This document shows positions 22,270 through 33,229 of a stretch of 64,000 nucleotides of DNA, one piece after another. The notes beneath the pieces were generated by a model. It had not been told where the DNA came from. It searched no databases and was given only the letters and a program-made list of their open reading frames with translations. Made by a program: the position numbers and the translations under genes. Positions within the stretch are counted from its first letter, which is position 1. Every line of letters starts with the position of its first letter. Origin of the DNA: Sabethes cyaneus (lineage: Eukaryota; Arthropoda; Insecta; Diptera; Culicidae); contig NC_071354.1 in NCBI RefSeq assembly GCF_943734655.1, positions 74,157,338 to 74,221,337 on the forward strand. Direction: 5' to 3'.

Positions 22270-23060
22270 TTGTTGTTTGACAACTAAAAAGTACTAGAAA
22301 TCGGCAAGATGGTCGTGCATAAAAATATGTTAATGATTCCGTTGTTGAACTCTAATATTCTACATAATAGCTGCGACATAATCGTAGAATAATGTTGCCT
22401 AAATGCCAATTGTGCACCCAAAATTGCTCCAAGATCCGTTACAACTTCCTTGCATTGAAAATATATTCGATTAATATGCAGCAAAAGCTGCTTTTTCGCG
22501 GTGAAAGCTCGTCGCAGTGTATTTTGAATGCTTAATGTCATATAATTACGGTATCACAAATCAACAAACAAATCAATCAAAACTTGAAATTTGGATCAAT
22601 CATCGCGAGTTTATATTGCAGCGTTTCTTGACATACGCCTATAGAAATCGTAGGCCGTGAGGTAACAGCTTTGTGATATCATTGATAATCAATGAAATCA
22701 ATCAAAGAACTGCCTTGGGGAACCCCGAAATTGATTGATACTTAACTAGCTAAATTGTAATCGTACTCAGCTTTATAGGAGTTTCATAACTTCGTAGGTA
22801 TGATTAACCATGCTACCATCGTGAAAATTACTCCGCGTTTGTTACACTCAGCATTTATGTAGTATCCCATAATCGAATGCGGCCTTCAGGTCAGTGTAGA
22901 CAGCGTCAATTTAGAGTCTTCGATGCATACCACGCAAGCGAAAAGAAATGAATGCTAATAAATTAGGAGTCACGCACCTGAAAAAATCCATGCTGTGAAG
23001 TAGAAATGTAGTTTTTTTATGCAGAATATTGGACGATCGTAGAAAAACTTTCGATCAGGC
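22270..23060 (-). pseudogene. Strongly decayed CR1/Jockey-like RT
   Basis: The minus strand shows VYTDLKAAFD (about 22,890), then FRGSPRQF in place of the usual SGVPQGS (about 22,710), then QNTLRRAFTAKKQLLL and VVTDLGAILGAQLAFRQHYS (about 22,420). These come in the order and roughly the spacing of an RT palm and thumb. The YADD box is lost and stops are frequent. It is older than the copy at 13.8-14.9 kb. Confidence 0.7.
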
Positions 23061-23870
23061 ACACAAGCAGGAAATCCCTTAAGACTTTTCCACGTTTATC
23101 ATCCTTCTTTAAGACCGTAAACATACGTATAAGAGTCCTTCCAGCTACAAGGAAATAGTTGACATTGCAATGAAAGATTATCCTATTGTCCTAGCAACAA
23201 TAACGCGTTACAACCACATAGGGTAATGGACTTATTTTAACCTACTTATCACCCCACGTTTATCACATTAGTCTAAACATTAGACATTTGAAAACATATT
23301 GGTATGTTGTGGAAGTTATATTAAAATTATCAACTCTTAAGTATTAGGTCTTAGGTATTTTGGTTACAGCAAATTGTTTCATTTATATGTAGTAAATATA
23401 AAATGAAATTAGGCGGATTTAGACTCGTAACTGAGATGGTACAATATTAATATGGAATAGGTAAATAATTGGAGCCAAATTTGAAGAGGTATTGATTTAA
23501 TGTGTATACATTTTGAGCATTTGATTATAGTTTTTTGCATTAATGCAATCTAGTTCAAACAGTTTAATGTCCAAACAATAAGCGATAAAGTGTGTTAAGA
23601 TAGCAAACATACCTACTCATTAGTTGTTAGTTGTTTACTGGTAATATTTTCATAATTTATTGCCAAAGATTTAACAAAAAAGTGCAATCCCTTACGTAAA
23701 AGCTCATCCCAAGAGACCTCTTAAAGTTGCAAAATGAGTGCCTGCCAGAATCCCTGCTACTGCTTTACAGCTCGAAATTCAACTTCAAATGTCATTTATA
23801 ATTCTTTATGAAGCCCCCAAAATCCGACTATAATTCTGATCCATTTACGCCGAGCCTATTGAAGGTATGT
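23061..23870. other. No recognisable feature
   Basis: Very AT-rich DNA without a gene or a defined repeat. Confidence 0.4.
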
Positions 23871-24940
23871 ATATGGGTCATTCCACGGGAAATTTACAGT
23901 CAAAATTTTTTTTCTCTTCGGGACATTTTTTTTACGTTCCTTGTGCAAAAAAAATCGACACGTATTTTTGTATTTCGATGTTACTGTTGGAATTCGCAAG
24001 ATATGATTTTTTAAAGTATTGTAATCCGAGAAAATCACTATTTTTTAAATACTGATTGTAAACATAGTTTGTAATATCAAAAAATGACTTTCTACCAGAT
24101 GTGTTCACTATTCCACAAGCTTTCAAAATTGGTATACCATACCTCCTCTCGATTGTTTTTCAATAGTTAAATAGAGCATTTTTATAAACAATTGCAATTT
24201 TTTCAAAGTTGGAACTTTTTTTTCTTGATTTTTTTTACTTTAAAATATTTGTTAATTTTTCTCGAAGAAGCATGCAAAATTTGGAAATGGAGAAATGAAA
24301 ACTCTAGATGCTATGATTTTTTATATCGAAGCGCGCACGTTAATGCAAACGAGTTGACGAACGCGTGTGTTTCAACGACACGTTACACTTAATAGCATCA
24401 AAGGCGGCCTCGTTATGAAGCTGCCCGTGGGTTAGAACATCGATTGAGCATCACCGCTCGCTTCACATTAACACACGCGCTGAGACATAAAAACTCATAA
24501 CTTCCAGAGTTTGCATTTCTCCATTTCCAAATTTTGCATGCTTCTTCGAGAATCTTTCTCGAATATTTTAAAGTAAAAAAAATCGAGAAAAAAAAGTTCC
24601 AACTTTGAAAAAATTTCAATTGTTTATAAAAATGCACTATTTAACTATTGAAAAACAATCGAGAGGAGGTATGGTATACCAATTTTGAAAGCTTGTGGAA
24701 TAGTGAACACATCTGGTAGAAAGTCATTTTTTGATATTACAAACTATGTTTACAATCAGTATTTAAAAAATAGTGATTTTTTCGGATTACAATACTTTAA
24801 AAAATCATATCTTGCGAATTCCAACAGTAACATCGAAATGCAAAAATACGTGTCGATTTTTTTTGCACAAAGAACGTAAAAAAAATGTCCCGAAGAGAAA
24901 AAAAATTTTGACTGTAAATTTCCCGTGGAATGACCCATAT
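23871..24940. mobile_element. 1.07 kb foldback element (long palindrome)
   Basis: The two ends are ATATGGGTCATTCCACGGGA and its inverse. The arms of about 470-480 bp match almost base for base from 23,871 inward to about 24,345 and from 24,940 inward to about 24,465. The remaining centre (about 24,345-24,465) is unrelated. Each frame in the left arm has a mirror frame in the right, so none is a gene. TIRs of the GGGTCATTCCA type are seen in several insect DNA transposons; I cannot name the superfamily. Confidence 0.85.
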
Positions 24941-26890
24941 GTAAATTTGGAGTTATTAACACGCCACCCGGCCAGTCGGTGGGTGGGCTGTTTTGATTGC
25001 TTGAAGCTGCATAATGCCGAATTGCCTCGTCCCGTCCCACTCCCCTCGAAGCCTAACGCACGTTGAATTACATGGTATTATATTAATAATCGAGTTGTAA
25101 ACAAATAACGAAAATATTTATTTCCATTTCGATATATTATTCATGTGCTGGCCGTGTTTGGGCTCGGTCGGCTCGGTGCAGTGCGATGAGGCGGTGACAA
25201 TCTGGCAAAGCAAAGGGAAAATATTTACTAGCGATTGGGTGATTGGAAGCATAACCGATTCGGCCAGACCATCGAACGGGAAATATCATCAGCAGAATGC
25301 ACATTTAATGACGTTTGACATTTGAAATTCAAATTAACGTAAACAATTTCGACAGGCATAGTGTTCAATCAGGATGCTTGATCAGCTTGTATTCGAGAGC
25401 AGATTTCAGCAGCAATCTTTTTCGGTAAGGAAATGGCTGCTGCAATCGCAATATGCAATTAATTTCTCAGTAAACTTTTTGGTTATAAAACAACGGGAAA
25501 TGCATGAAAACACTGCCACAAATCATGTTGCACTCGCCTAACAAAAGCAAACAGCGAAACCTGCATTTCCATCTAAACCACCGGCGGCAATCGTCGCAGC
25601 GTTACCGACCGATACCGGTCCGAGATCAATGTTTTACATCACAATCAATTTGCCTAAACACACACAAACCGTCCGAATTGTGCCTGAAATCCCATCGCAT
25701 GCATCGATCGACGCGTGTTTATTTCCACCCCCGGCGGTAAAACATGAACTAAAACGGATAGCAGCAGCCGGTATCGATTTTGCCGGACATGATGCGGAAC
25801 GGTTGGTCCTGCGCCGTTCGGGTTTCAATCTTTCCCGTCAGCGTGAGGTCTCCGCTTCTCGTAACAGCATCGGGATCTGATTCCGATGTGGTGAATATTT
25901 TATTGGCTCTCGATGAAAGCGGGCTCCGATGCCGACGGCTTTAAATTCGCTGTTACCATTGTGGAAATCTACATATCTAAAATGCACTATCGGTGAAGTA
26001 TTGTAACTTGCTCCAACTCACCCACGAAGAAAAAGGATTTGCTTAAATCTAATTTACAAAAAAAGCTACAAATTCCAATAAACAGACATTTCAAAGAGAA
26101 CCTGTCATAAAAGATTAATGCAAATAGCGCTTCCGAAAGGTTGCATAATTTTGGCAAGAAGCGACCTCGGCTCGCACATTAAAGAATAATTTCTTTCGGC
26201 ATTGTTCACAACTGTCGCGTCGTGGCCAGCCAAAGCGAACAGCGAAGGGCAATGGAAAATTTGCATTTTTTACCCCTCGCTTACAATCCTTTGTAAGTTA
26301 CGCCAATTTTTCGCAACTGCGGACTTGCGGATCCATTAGTGGATGCTGGAAAGAAACTGCAGGCACCCTTTTCGTTTGCTATTTATACCGAAAATCCGTC
26401 GCCAGCACTCCTCGTACGTGAATAAGCAGAAGCGACAGAATCAACACGTTGTCGTGCAGGAAAATTTATTGATTTCCTTAAAGAAGACAACCCACTCCGG
26501 GGAGTCCTAGCCCGCATTTCCCGTCTGGTTTAAGGTGGCTGGTTTGAGAGTAAGAAGCAGATTCAAGTGTGACATAGCCCAACAAATTTTCTTATTTGCT
26601 GCTTAGTGAAATATGTCTAAAATTAAAAATGTTTGAAATAAAATGTTAAATATATTTTCATGTTAAATTTTTTAGATGCTTATTTTCTTTTTCAGTAAAC
26701 TCCGTTTGAATTTTTTTTATCAAAAACACAAAATTTTCCCAAAAATATAAATTCTGCACCCTAGTGTAACCGAAAGGAAAATGGAAAAATTTATTCATAA
26801 AAAAATCGTCTTCAAGCTGGCGAAAATGGGCGAATAACTTCAACACACTCATTCCCGGTTTTTTCTCTTCTCCTTCTCCGAATACTTACA
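24941..26890. other. Probably single-copy DNA upstream of the candidate exon
   Basis: The segment has more G+C than its surroundings and no transposon landmarks. Frames at 25,504-25,880 lack domains. It may hold promoter or intron of the gene to which the exon at 26,891 belongs. Confidence 0.35.
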
Positions 26891-27186
26891 GGAAGTAAAT
26901 CGAATGGTTACCACAAAAGGACAGTAGAAAGGCAGGCGAACCGTCCTGCTAGCCCGTGTGCCGTGGAATCACCCGGGGAAAGTAGTTAAGGAAATAGTAA
27001 GTGAAAGCACCGCGCAGAGGTTATACATAAAAGCAAAACAAAATAACCGACCGTCTCCAAGCCGGCTAACCGGACCGGAACATGGGACACTTGAAGAACA
27101 AACAGCGCCGGCACCAGCAAAAGGAAGCAGCCCTTCGACGGGAAGAACGATTGCGGAAGCTCGATGAGGTGGACATCATGAATCTG
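26891..27186 (+). CDS. Candidate exon of an unidentified gene (coding part 27,082-27,186)
   Basis: The exon is bounded by a strong acceptor (a long C/T tract ending ACTTACAG at 26,890) and a consensus donor (GTGAGT at 27,187). Within it, ATG at 27,082 opens a frame of exactly 35 codons that runs to the donor in phase 0, with an in-frame stop just upstream (27,067). The predicted start is MGHLKNKQRRHQQ; the segment is highly basic and charged (KEAALRREERLRKLDEVD) and probably helical. I do not recognise the protein. No following exon was found on the plus strand, though dipteran introns can be long. It could be a chance pair of splice-like sites. The surrounding DNA (about 25.0-27.8 kb) is free of recognisable transposon sequence, which makes a host gene more plausible. 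Confidence 0.45.
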
Positions 27187-27959
27187 GTGAGTACGGGTTG
27201 ACCCAGGGGGGCGAGGGGTTTAACAAGCTGGTGCCAATGAACGGTTGCTTAAAGCTATATTGCGAAAGCTATTCATTTTCAGCTGTGTTTAGAAAAGTAC
27301 GTTATTTGAAGTGTTTTGAATTTAAAATTGCCAGAGTACCGTTCTCACAACATTTTTTGTCTATGCTTGTAAGATGTAAAAAGTTTTACATCTTTCAGAG
27401 TTTATTTTTGTAAAGTTGTTAAAATCTCTTGAGCTGTGCTTTTCCAGTTTTTAGTAAACAGCTATCGGCAATATTGAGTGTGATAAGTTTATTAATTTAT
27501 AAAGGGAATAGATTTAATCCATAAACTCATTGCACTGTTTCATCGCTGCACAGTGCACATAAAACAGTAATTAAATCAATGATTTATGATTTAAATTCAT
27601 TCGAGCCTCCGAAGTACCACCAAATAAAAATATTATTTCCACTATTTTTTTGTATTTTCAAGTTGAACTAAAACAAAAAAAGCATGCTATATAATTGAAG
27701 TTTTTTGTACAAACTCGACGGTGTCTGAGGTTTATTGAAATAACTGATGGTGTTTATTGAAGAAAATGATAGATGTTATTAAGTAAGTAGAGAATACTGC
27801 CGAGTGCGGCAGGACAAAATGTGAAAATGTTAATAATTTAATATTGGGTTAATTTGTGTCAGTAATGACTTATTTCTATTGACAGTGCATTTGTTTACGT
27901 TTACTTTCAAGTGCTGCATGAGAACATCGGAATTGTTTTATTGCAAAATTTGTGAAAAT
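27187..27959. other. Candidate intron, no other feature
   Basis: AT-rich DNA starting with the donor of the candidate exon. No further exon was recognised. Confidence 0.3.
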
Positions 27960-28630
27960 TTACGCCCAAGAAGTGATTACGAGTTTGCTGCTCACCCAGA
28001 TGACGCCGAAGAAGATTGCCAAGATGGTAGGATGTCATTTGGGAACAGTTTATCGTATTAAAAAGTCAGAAAAGACAGAATGGTCCTAAGCTGTGGAAGC
28101 CGGAAAGTGGAGATCCGCGGTTTGCGCGTGTGCTAAACGCGATCAAATCGGTTCAAACAAAATTCTTGGCAACCTGGTACGTTCCATAACGTTCCATAGC
28201 CAAGGAAGGTAAAATCCATGCGAAGAATCAGCAACTAAGACTTAGACGCTTCTTCCAGACCTAGATTGAAACGCCACTTAATTACGCGGGGGTTAAAGGA
28301 ACTACAAGCGATTCGTTCGAAGAAATTACTTTCTTTGTTGAGGAAGGAAAATGATAATTTTGTTCTCTGGCGAAAAGCTGTTTAGTATCGATGCTGTATC
28401 TGACAGCCGCACAGGCCGGTTATTTCACCGAAGAAATTTGACGATGTTCCGAAGAAAGTGTAGTTTAAGTTACAAACCAAACATCCGGCTAGTGTCATGA
28501 TATTTGGCTTGGTAGCATTCAGCGGTTTGAAAATGCCGCTTCTTTTCATTGATGCTAGTTTTAAAATCAATACCGAAGTGTATATCGGTATTTTGAAGGA
28601 TCATTATTTTTACTTATTTTTATTCAAGTG
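27960..28630 (+). pseudogene. Second mariner-type transposase relic
   Basis: A decayed helix-turn-helix segment KKIAKMVGCHLGTVYRIKKS (about 28,003) is followed by catalytic-domain text. HPASVMIFGLVAFSGLKMP appears in a changed form around 28,480-28,540, then LLFIDASFKINTEVYIGILK (28,542-28,601). SGLKMP...KINTEVY is typical of mosquito mariner/D37-type transposases. Stops and shifts are frequent. The 3' part with the last catalytic residue is missing; a retroelement begins directly after it. Confidence 0.75.
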
Positions 28631-28639
28631 GCTTACCGT

Positions 28640-28935
28640 CCTAAGACAAAGCCTGTTGAACAAGGTTTCTCCATATAACTCATTTGTAGGCTACCGCTCT
28701 CCAATTCCTTGGACACCGAGTACTTTCCGCCAGATTTCGCTCCACCTGGTCTAACAATCTTGCTCGCTGCGCTCCTGGTCTTCTTGTTCCTACCGGATTT
28801 GAGGCGAACCGTCTTTGCAGGGTAGTTGTCCGGCATTCTTGCAACATGCCCTGCCCATCGTATCCGTCCGTCTTTAGCCACCTTTTGGACGCCTTTGCTT
28901 CCCCGCATTAATTGTAACAATACTCTAACCACAGA
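28640..28935 (-). pseudogene. C-terminal part of the EN-RT element, after an insertion
   Basis: The reading KDGRIRWAGHVARMPDN is the conserved C-terminal motif of this family, shared with 4,223-5,445. The preceding part (VFERPMLRTIFGGVQENGVW, then RRRMNHEFAQLYGDP) lies at about 29,275-29,390, so about 330 bp has come in between. Confidence 0.75.
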
Positions 28936-28939
28936 TATT

Positions 28940-29268
28940 ACCATCTATCTTCCAATCTAGAACCATTTGTGAAATGGTGCCTGTTATAATATCAACTATA
29001 TTAGTTATGGTTATTCGACAAGTAACCATAAAAATAATGGTTCGTTAAGAATGTTCAACATAAGAAATCGAGCGATTTTCCATACATATTTTTGAAGCGT
29101 AGGATATGATGAACATAATGATAATGGTTGAACCATAATGTAAATGGTAGACGCCATCGAAGTGTTTGTTTTCGGAATGTACTATAACCGTTGATTGTAT
29201 GGTGGATTATAAGGATTATAATAGCAATATGGTTATAACCATTTTCACAACTGTTTTCATTTATGCGG
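28940..29268. mobile_element. Probable MITE inserted in the EN-RT element
   Basis: The conserved C-terminal text breaks off at 29,268 and resumes near 28,935. The intervening DNA is AT-rich and has imperfect inverted ends: ACCATTTGTGAAATGGT on the left and ATGGTTATAACCATTTTCAC on the right. Several smaller AACCAT/ATGGTT inverted motifs occur within. The exact ends and target duplication are not clear. Confidence 0.45.
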
Positions 29269-29483
29269 GTCGCCATAGAGCTGTGCGAATTCATGGTTCA
29301 TCCTCCGTCTCCATACTCCGTTCTCCTGTACGCCGCCGAAGATCGTTCTTAGCATTGGTCGTTCGAAAACTCCGAGCACTCGCAGGTCCTGCTTGACCAT
29401 TGTCTATGTTTCATCCCCGTGGAGGACAACCGGTCTAATAAACGTCTTTAACAGGGTGCACTTTGTGGACTTAGTCTGTTCGA

Positions 29484-30680
29484 CTACAATTGCTTGTGAA
29501 GCCCATAATGAGCACGACTTTCGCTGATTATACGCCTCCGAATCTCACGGCTGGTATCATAGTCCGCCTTTACCAGTAAGCCAAGGTAGACAATTTCGTC
29601 CACTACCCCAAACACATCCAACCAGTGTCGGTCAGCCTCGGTTCCACTGGCCAGCATGTACTCTGTTTTAGACGTATGTACCTTTAACCCAATCTTTTCT
29701 GCTTCGCGCTTTAGTCTGGTGTACTGTTCACCCACCGCCACAGGTGTTCTGCCGATAATATCCATGTCATCGGCAAAGCAGACGAATTGACTAGATTTGT
29801 TGAAGATCGTACCCCGCGTGTTGATATCCGCTCGGTTCATAACACCTTGTAGCGCTATGTTGAACAGCAGTCATGAAAGACTATCACCTTGACGAAGCCC
29901 TCTGTGTGATTCGAATGAACTTGACAATCCACCCGAAATCCGAACACAACACTGTGTACCATCCATCGTAGATTTAATCAGTTTGATGAGCTTCCTGGGG
30001 AAACTGTTCTCGTCCATGATTTTCCATAGCTCTTTCCGGTCGATGGTATCATATGCGGCTTTGAAGTCAACGAATGAATGATGCGTGGGAACTTTGTATT
30101 CACGGCCCTTTTGGAGGATTTGCCGCAGTGTAAATATTTGATCCGTTGTAGACCGACTTTTGACGAAGCCGGCTTGATAAGTTCCCACAAATCTATTCGC
30201 AATTGGTGATAGTCGGCGGAAAATGATTTGGAACAGCACTTTATAGGCGGCATTGAGAACGGTGATCGCTCGATAGTTCTCACAATCCAACTTGTCGCCC
30301 TTTTTATAGATCGGGCAGATAACCCCATCTCTCCACTCCTCCGGTAGCTGTTCCGTATCCCAAATTCTAACAATTAGTCGGTGTAGACAAACGGCCAGCT
30401 TTTCTGGTCCCATTTTAAAAAGCTCCGCTCCGATGCCATCTTTTCCAGCTGACTTGTTGTTATTTAGCTGCATGATGGCCTCCTTGACTTCGCCTATCGT
30501 TGGGGCTGGCACCTCTTCTCCGTTTGTTGCACCGTCGAAATCGCTTTCCCCGCCGCCATGGTTCTCCGCCTGAGCGCCATTCAGGTGTTCGTCGAAGTGC
30601 TGCTTCCACTTATCGGTCACCTCGCGATCGTCCGTCAGAATACTGCCAGTCTTATCCCGACACATTTCGGCTCGCGGCAC
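29484..30680 (-). pseudogene. Reverse transcriptase domain of the EN-RT element
   Basis: A long frame (30,680-29,871) holds NNKSAGKDGIGAELFKMGPE, CPIYKKGDKLDCENYRAITV, AGFVKSRSTTDQIFTLRQIL, SFVDFKAAYDTID and HRGLRQGDSLS. A stop separates it from the next frame (29,840-29,484), with VCFADDMDIIGR (catalytic ADD), KVHTSKTEYM and VDEIVYLGLLV. All RT motifs are present; a single stop just before the ADD box and downstream damage inactivate it. Confidence 0.88.
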
Positions 30681-30895
30681 AAAGCCTTTGCGGGATCCGT
30701 TCAGTTTCTGGTAGAACTTTCGCGTTTCCTGAGAACGATGCGGCCGCTCTAACTCTGCATATTCCTACTCTTCCAGAAATCGCTTTTTCTCCCGAAAGAT
30801 TTGGTTTCGCTGCATTATTTTTTGTTTGTGTCTTTCCACGTTCTGACATGTGGCACTGCGCATCTTGGCCCTCCGCGCAGAGTTCTCCTCATCCA

Positions 30896-31712
30896 TCACC
30901 CTCCTACATTCATCGTCAAACCAATCATTCCACTGATTCGGGCCACATGCCCGATGGAGCTCTGCGCCACACTGCAGATGGCTGTTTTGATAGTGTTCCA
31001 ACAGTTCTCAAGAGGGGCTTCGTCCAGCTCGTCCTCTTCCGGCAGCGCAGCATCGAGTGAATGCGTGTACTTTGCGGCGACGTCTGGCTGCTTCAGCCGC
31101 GCGAGATCTAACCGAGGCTGGCGTCGGTACCGAATGTTGTTCACAACTGAGAGTCTTGGGCGCATCTTAACCATCACTAGGTAGTGGTCCCAGTCAACGT
31201 TAGCGCTTCGATAGGATCTGACGTCGATAATGTCTGAGAAGTGGTGACCTCCAGGTGTACTTGTGATGGATTCTGTGCTGGAAAAAGGTACTACGTACGG
31301 CCATATTCTTGGAGTCAGCAAAGTCGATAAGTCTTAGGCCCATTTCATCGGTCCGCTGATGTGCACTGAACTTTCCAATCACCGGTTTGTATTCCTCCTT
31401 CTGGCCGACCTGAGCATTGAAGCCCCGATGACGATAATGATCCCATGTTTTGGGCAGCGGTCGTATTCACTCTCCAACTGAGCGTAGAATTCATCCTTGT
31501 CGGCATCGGTACTTCTGAGGTGAGGGCTGTGCACGTTGATGATGCTTATATTGAAGAAGCTCTTGTTTCTCAACCTGCACATTCGAGGATTGATTGGCCG
31601 TTTCGGCATCTCGCCCATCACTATGAAAGCTGTACCCAGCTCGTGTGTGTTGCCGCAGCTCTGCTAGATGGTCCATCCATAGAACGTACGTACCGTTGAG
31701 CTCTTCCTGCAC
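30896..31712 (-). pseudogene. Endonuclease domain of the EN-RT element
   Basis: Pieces in different frames read FFNISIINVHSPHLRSTDAD (31,500s), DEFYAQLESEYDRCPKHGII, MGLRLIDFADSKNMAVRSTF and FQHRIHHKYTWRSP. Then come FSDIIDVRSYRSANVDWDHY, LVMVKMRPRL and the linker NQWNDWFDDECRRVMDEENS (30,930). The catalytic-core stretch that ends in S-Q-I-D-H is disrupted. At least three frameshifts are seen. Confidence 0.8.
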
Positions 31713-31759
31713 ACCTCCTGCAGCGCTACAACGTCGAACTTGCGGCTCTTCAATACGGC

Positions 31760-32165
31760 GGAGAGCACTCGAGGAAGTAGAGAGATTGGCAGTTCCACGT
31801 CCCGAGTTTCCTTTTTCGTCGCGTGGGTCTATTCCGATTGTTCCAGTAAGAATTTATTTGTTCTTCGTTCCGTGCTTTAGTATTTTTCGTGGTGACGGCT
31901 TGCAAAGCCTGCTACACCAACCCCTGTTTCGCCGGAGGGCCAACGAAGCTCGAAAGAGCCCTCCTTTCCTGTCAGCATACGACCTTGGCTTCCACCGGGG
32001 TTGGTTACCCGATCTCCACCAGAGTTGCTCGTATCCCGGCTGGTACCACGAGGAGGTAGGAATAGGAGTTGCTGAATAAGAGGCTATGAACCACTGCAAG
32101 GTCTATTTTATGCCTACACGTGCACAAGGCACCGACGGTACGCATTATTCAGCCGTTTACCAGCC
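31760..32165 (-). repeat. 5' untranslated-type region of the EN-RT element
   Basis: GGCTTCCACCGGGGTTGG, GATCTCCACCAGAGTTGC and GGTACCACGAGGAGGTAG match the repeat at 4,180-4,222 plus 5,455-5,545 and at 46,975-47,060. Its position directly upstream of the endonuclease domain identifies what the repeats elsewhere are. It ends near TACGCATTATTCAGCC, directly against the H2A pseudogene. Confidence 0.65.
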
Positions 32166-32177
32166 ATGTTGAAAATT

Positions 32178-32524
32178 TAAGCCTTGCTTTCCGTCTTCTT
32201 GGGCAGCAACAAAACAGCTTGGATGTTCGGGAAGACACTTCTCTGAGCAGTGGTGACACCGGACAACAATTTGTTCAACTCTTCGTCGTTGCGGATGGCC
32301 ACCTGCAAGTGACGATAATTCTGGTCGTTTTCTTGTCGCGAGCAGCATATTTCCTGCCAATTCTAGAACTTTAACAGCCAGATATTCCAACACGGCAGCG
32401 AAACGAGTGCTCCAGCTCCAACACACGTTCAGCATACTTTCCTTTCCTCAGCAGCCGATGAATACGACCGACCGGGAGCTGCAGACGTGCACGACTCGAG
32501 CGTGACTTTGTCGCGTCCAGACAT
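32178..32524 (-). pseudogene. Histone H2A pseudogene (copy 1)
   Basis: Read on the minus strand the sequence starts MSGRDK and then, in a shifted frame, gives LPVGRIHRLLRKGKYAERV. Further on it gives LEYLAVKVLELAGN, then VAIRNDEELNKLLSGVT and FPNIQAVLLLPKKTESKA before a stop. These are the H2A N-terminus, histone fold and C-terminal tail in order and at normal spacing. At least two frame changes break it, and the GAGAPVYLAAV segment is damaged, so no full H2A can be made. The length is close to a normal intronless H2A gene. The 5' end of a minus-strand retroelement abuts its 3' side. Whether it is a decayed member of a histone repeat or a retrocopy cannot be told. Confidence 0.85.
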
Positions 32525-32649
32525 GCCAGTAAGATGTTGGCAGTAGCTCAGCTAGCGTTTGAATAATGATGTTCCCCGGCTTACCTCGTGCTATGTACCA
32601 AAGCAAGCACCAAGAATCGGTCCCGCCTATTTTTCGTGGTCCTTGATTC

Positions 32650-33007
32650 TATCATCTAAGTTGAATAAAATGGAGCAATTCAATTTCAGCCTGAACAAAA
32701 CAGCAAAGTTACCAGTGAGCCGTTCGCCTTTTGCTGCCAAAGAAAAATTACGTGCGCTCATAAACCAGCAGTTGTAATTTCGCAGCTGGAATTTTAGATT
32801 TATCCGCACGCAGGCGGGCAAATTGTGTGGTGACGAGAAGACCAATCTGCAGCTGGCTGGCCGTATCGACGGCGAAATGAACAAACTTTTCTTCGGAGTT
32901 ACTAGAGGTATTTTGCTAAACATTCAAGCTGTTGTATTTCCCAAGAAAAGTGAGAAGAATGCCGGTATTTCTAACAGTTGTATCAATTACCAGACACCGT
33001 CCTTTTA
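32650..33007 (+). pseudogene. Probable second, more decayed histone H2A pseudogene
   Basis: On the plus strand, 32,823-33,008 reads DEKTNLQLAGRIDGEMNKLF, then LLNIQAVVFPKKSEKNA. This parallels the H2A stretch HLQLAIRNDEELNKLL...PNIQAVLLPKKTEKK. Upstream, around 32,785-32,820, is a weak match to the SRAGLQFPVGRIHR region, interrupted by a stop. Most of the central fold is missing. It lies about 130 bp from copy 1 on the opposite strand, so the two are arranged head to head. Divergence is high, so this call rests mainly on the C-terminal third. Confidence 0.55.
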
Positions 33008-33229
33008 AGGATGAAAACATGCTTTGATAAAGATATAAAAGATTATTGTTCTCCGCTGATCACAATAAAGTTTATTGGGCCAGCAATATTTATTAAAACA
33101 AAACATTGGGTTTAGTTTTAATGCGTTTTCCTGCGCATTTGTTGCGGCGAATCAGTGTTTAATTTGGTGTTAATTTGGTTTTAATTGATATCACTTTTTC
33201 ACGGCAGACAATTTTTCAACGTGACGATT

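Larger units (their letters stand above)
28640..31750 (-). mobile_element. Nearly full-length EN-RT non-LTR retrotransposon, inactive
   Basis: Read on the minus strand it carries endonuclease, linker, RT and C-terminal domain in order, with 5' untranslated-type sequence continuing to about 32,165. Frames change several times and a ~330 bp insertion (about 28,940-29,268) splits the C-terminal part. It is the longest representative of the family that also left copies at 2.7, 4.2, 7.6 and 53.1 kb. The clade is RTE-like or related; not settled. Confidence 0.85.

Noticed and set aside
23808..25066. Matching proteins in the two palindrome arms
   Set aside because: They are mirror translations of inverted-repeat DNA with homopolymer runs, not genes.
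30500..31060. 186-codon plus-strand frame
   Set aside because: It is the antisense shadow of the EN-RT element.
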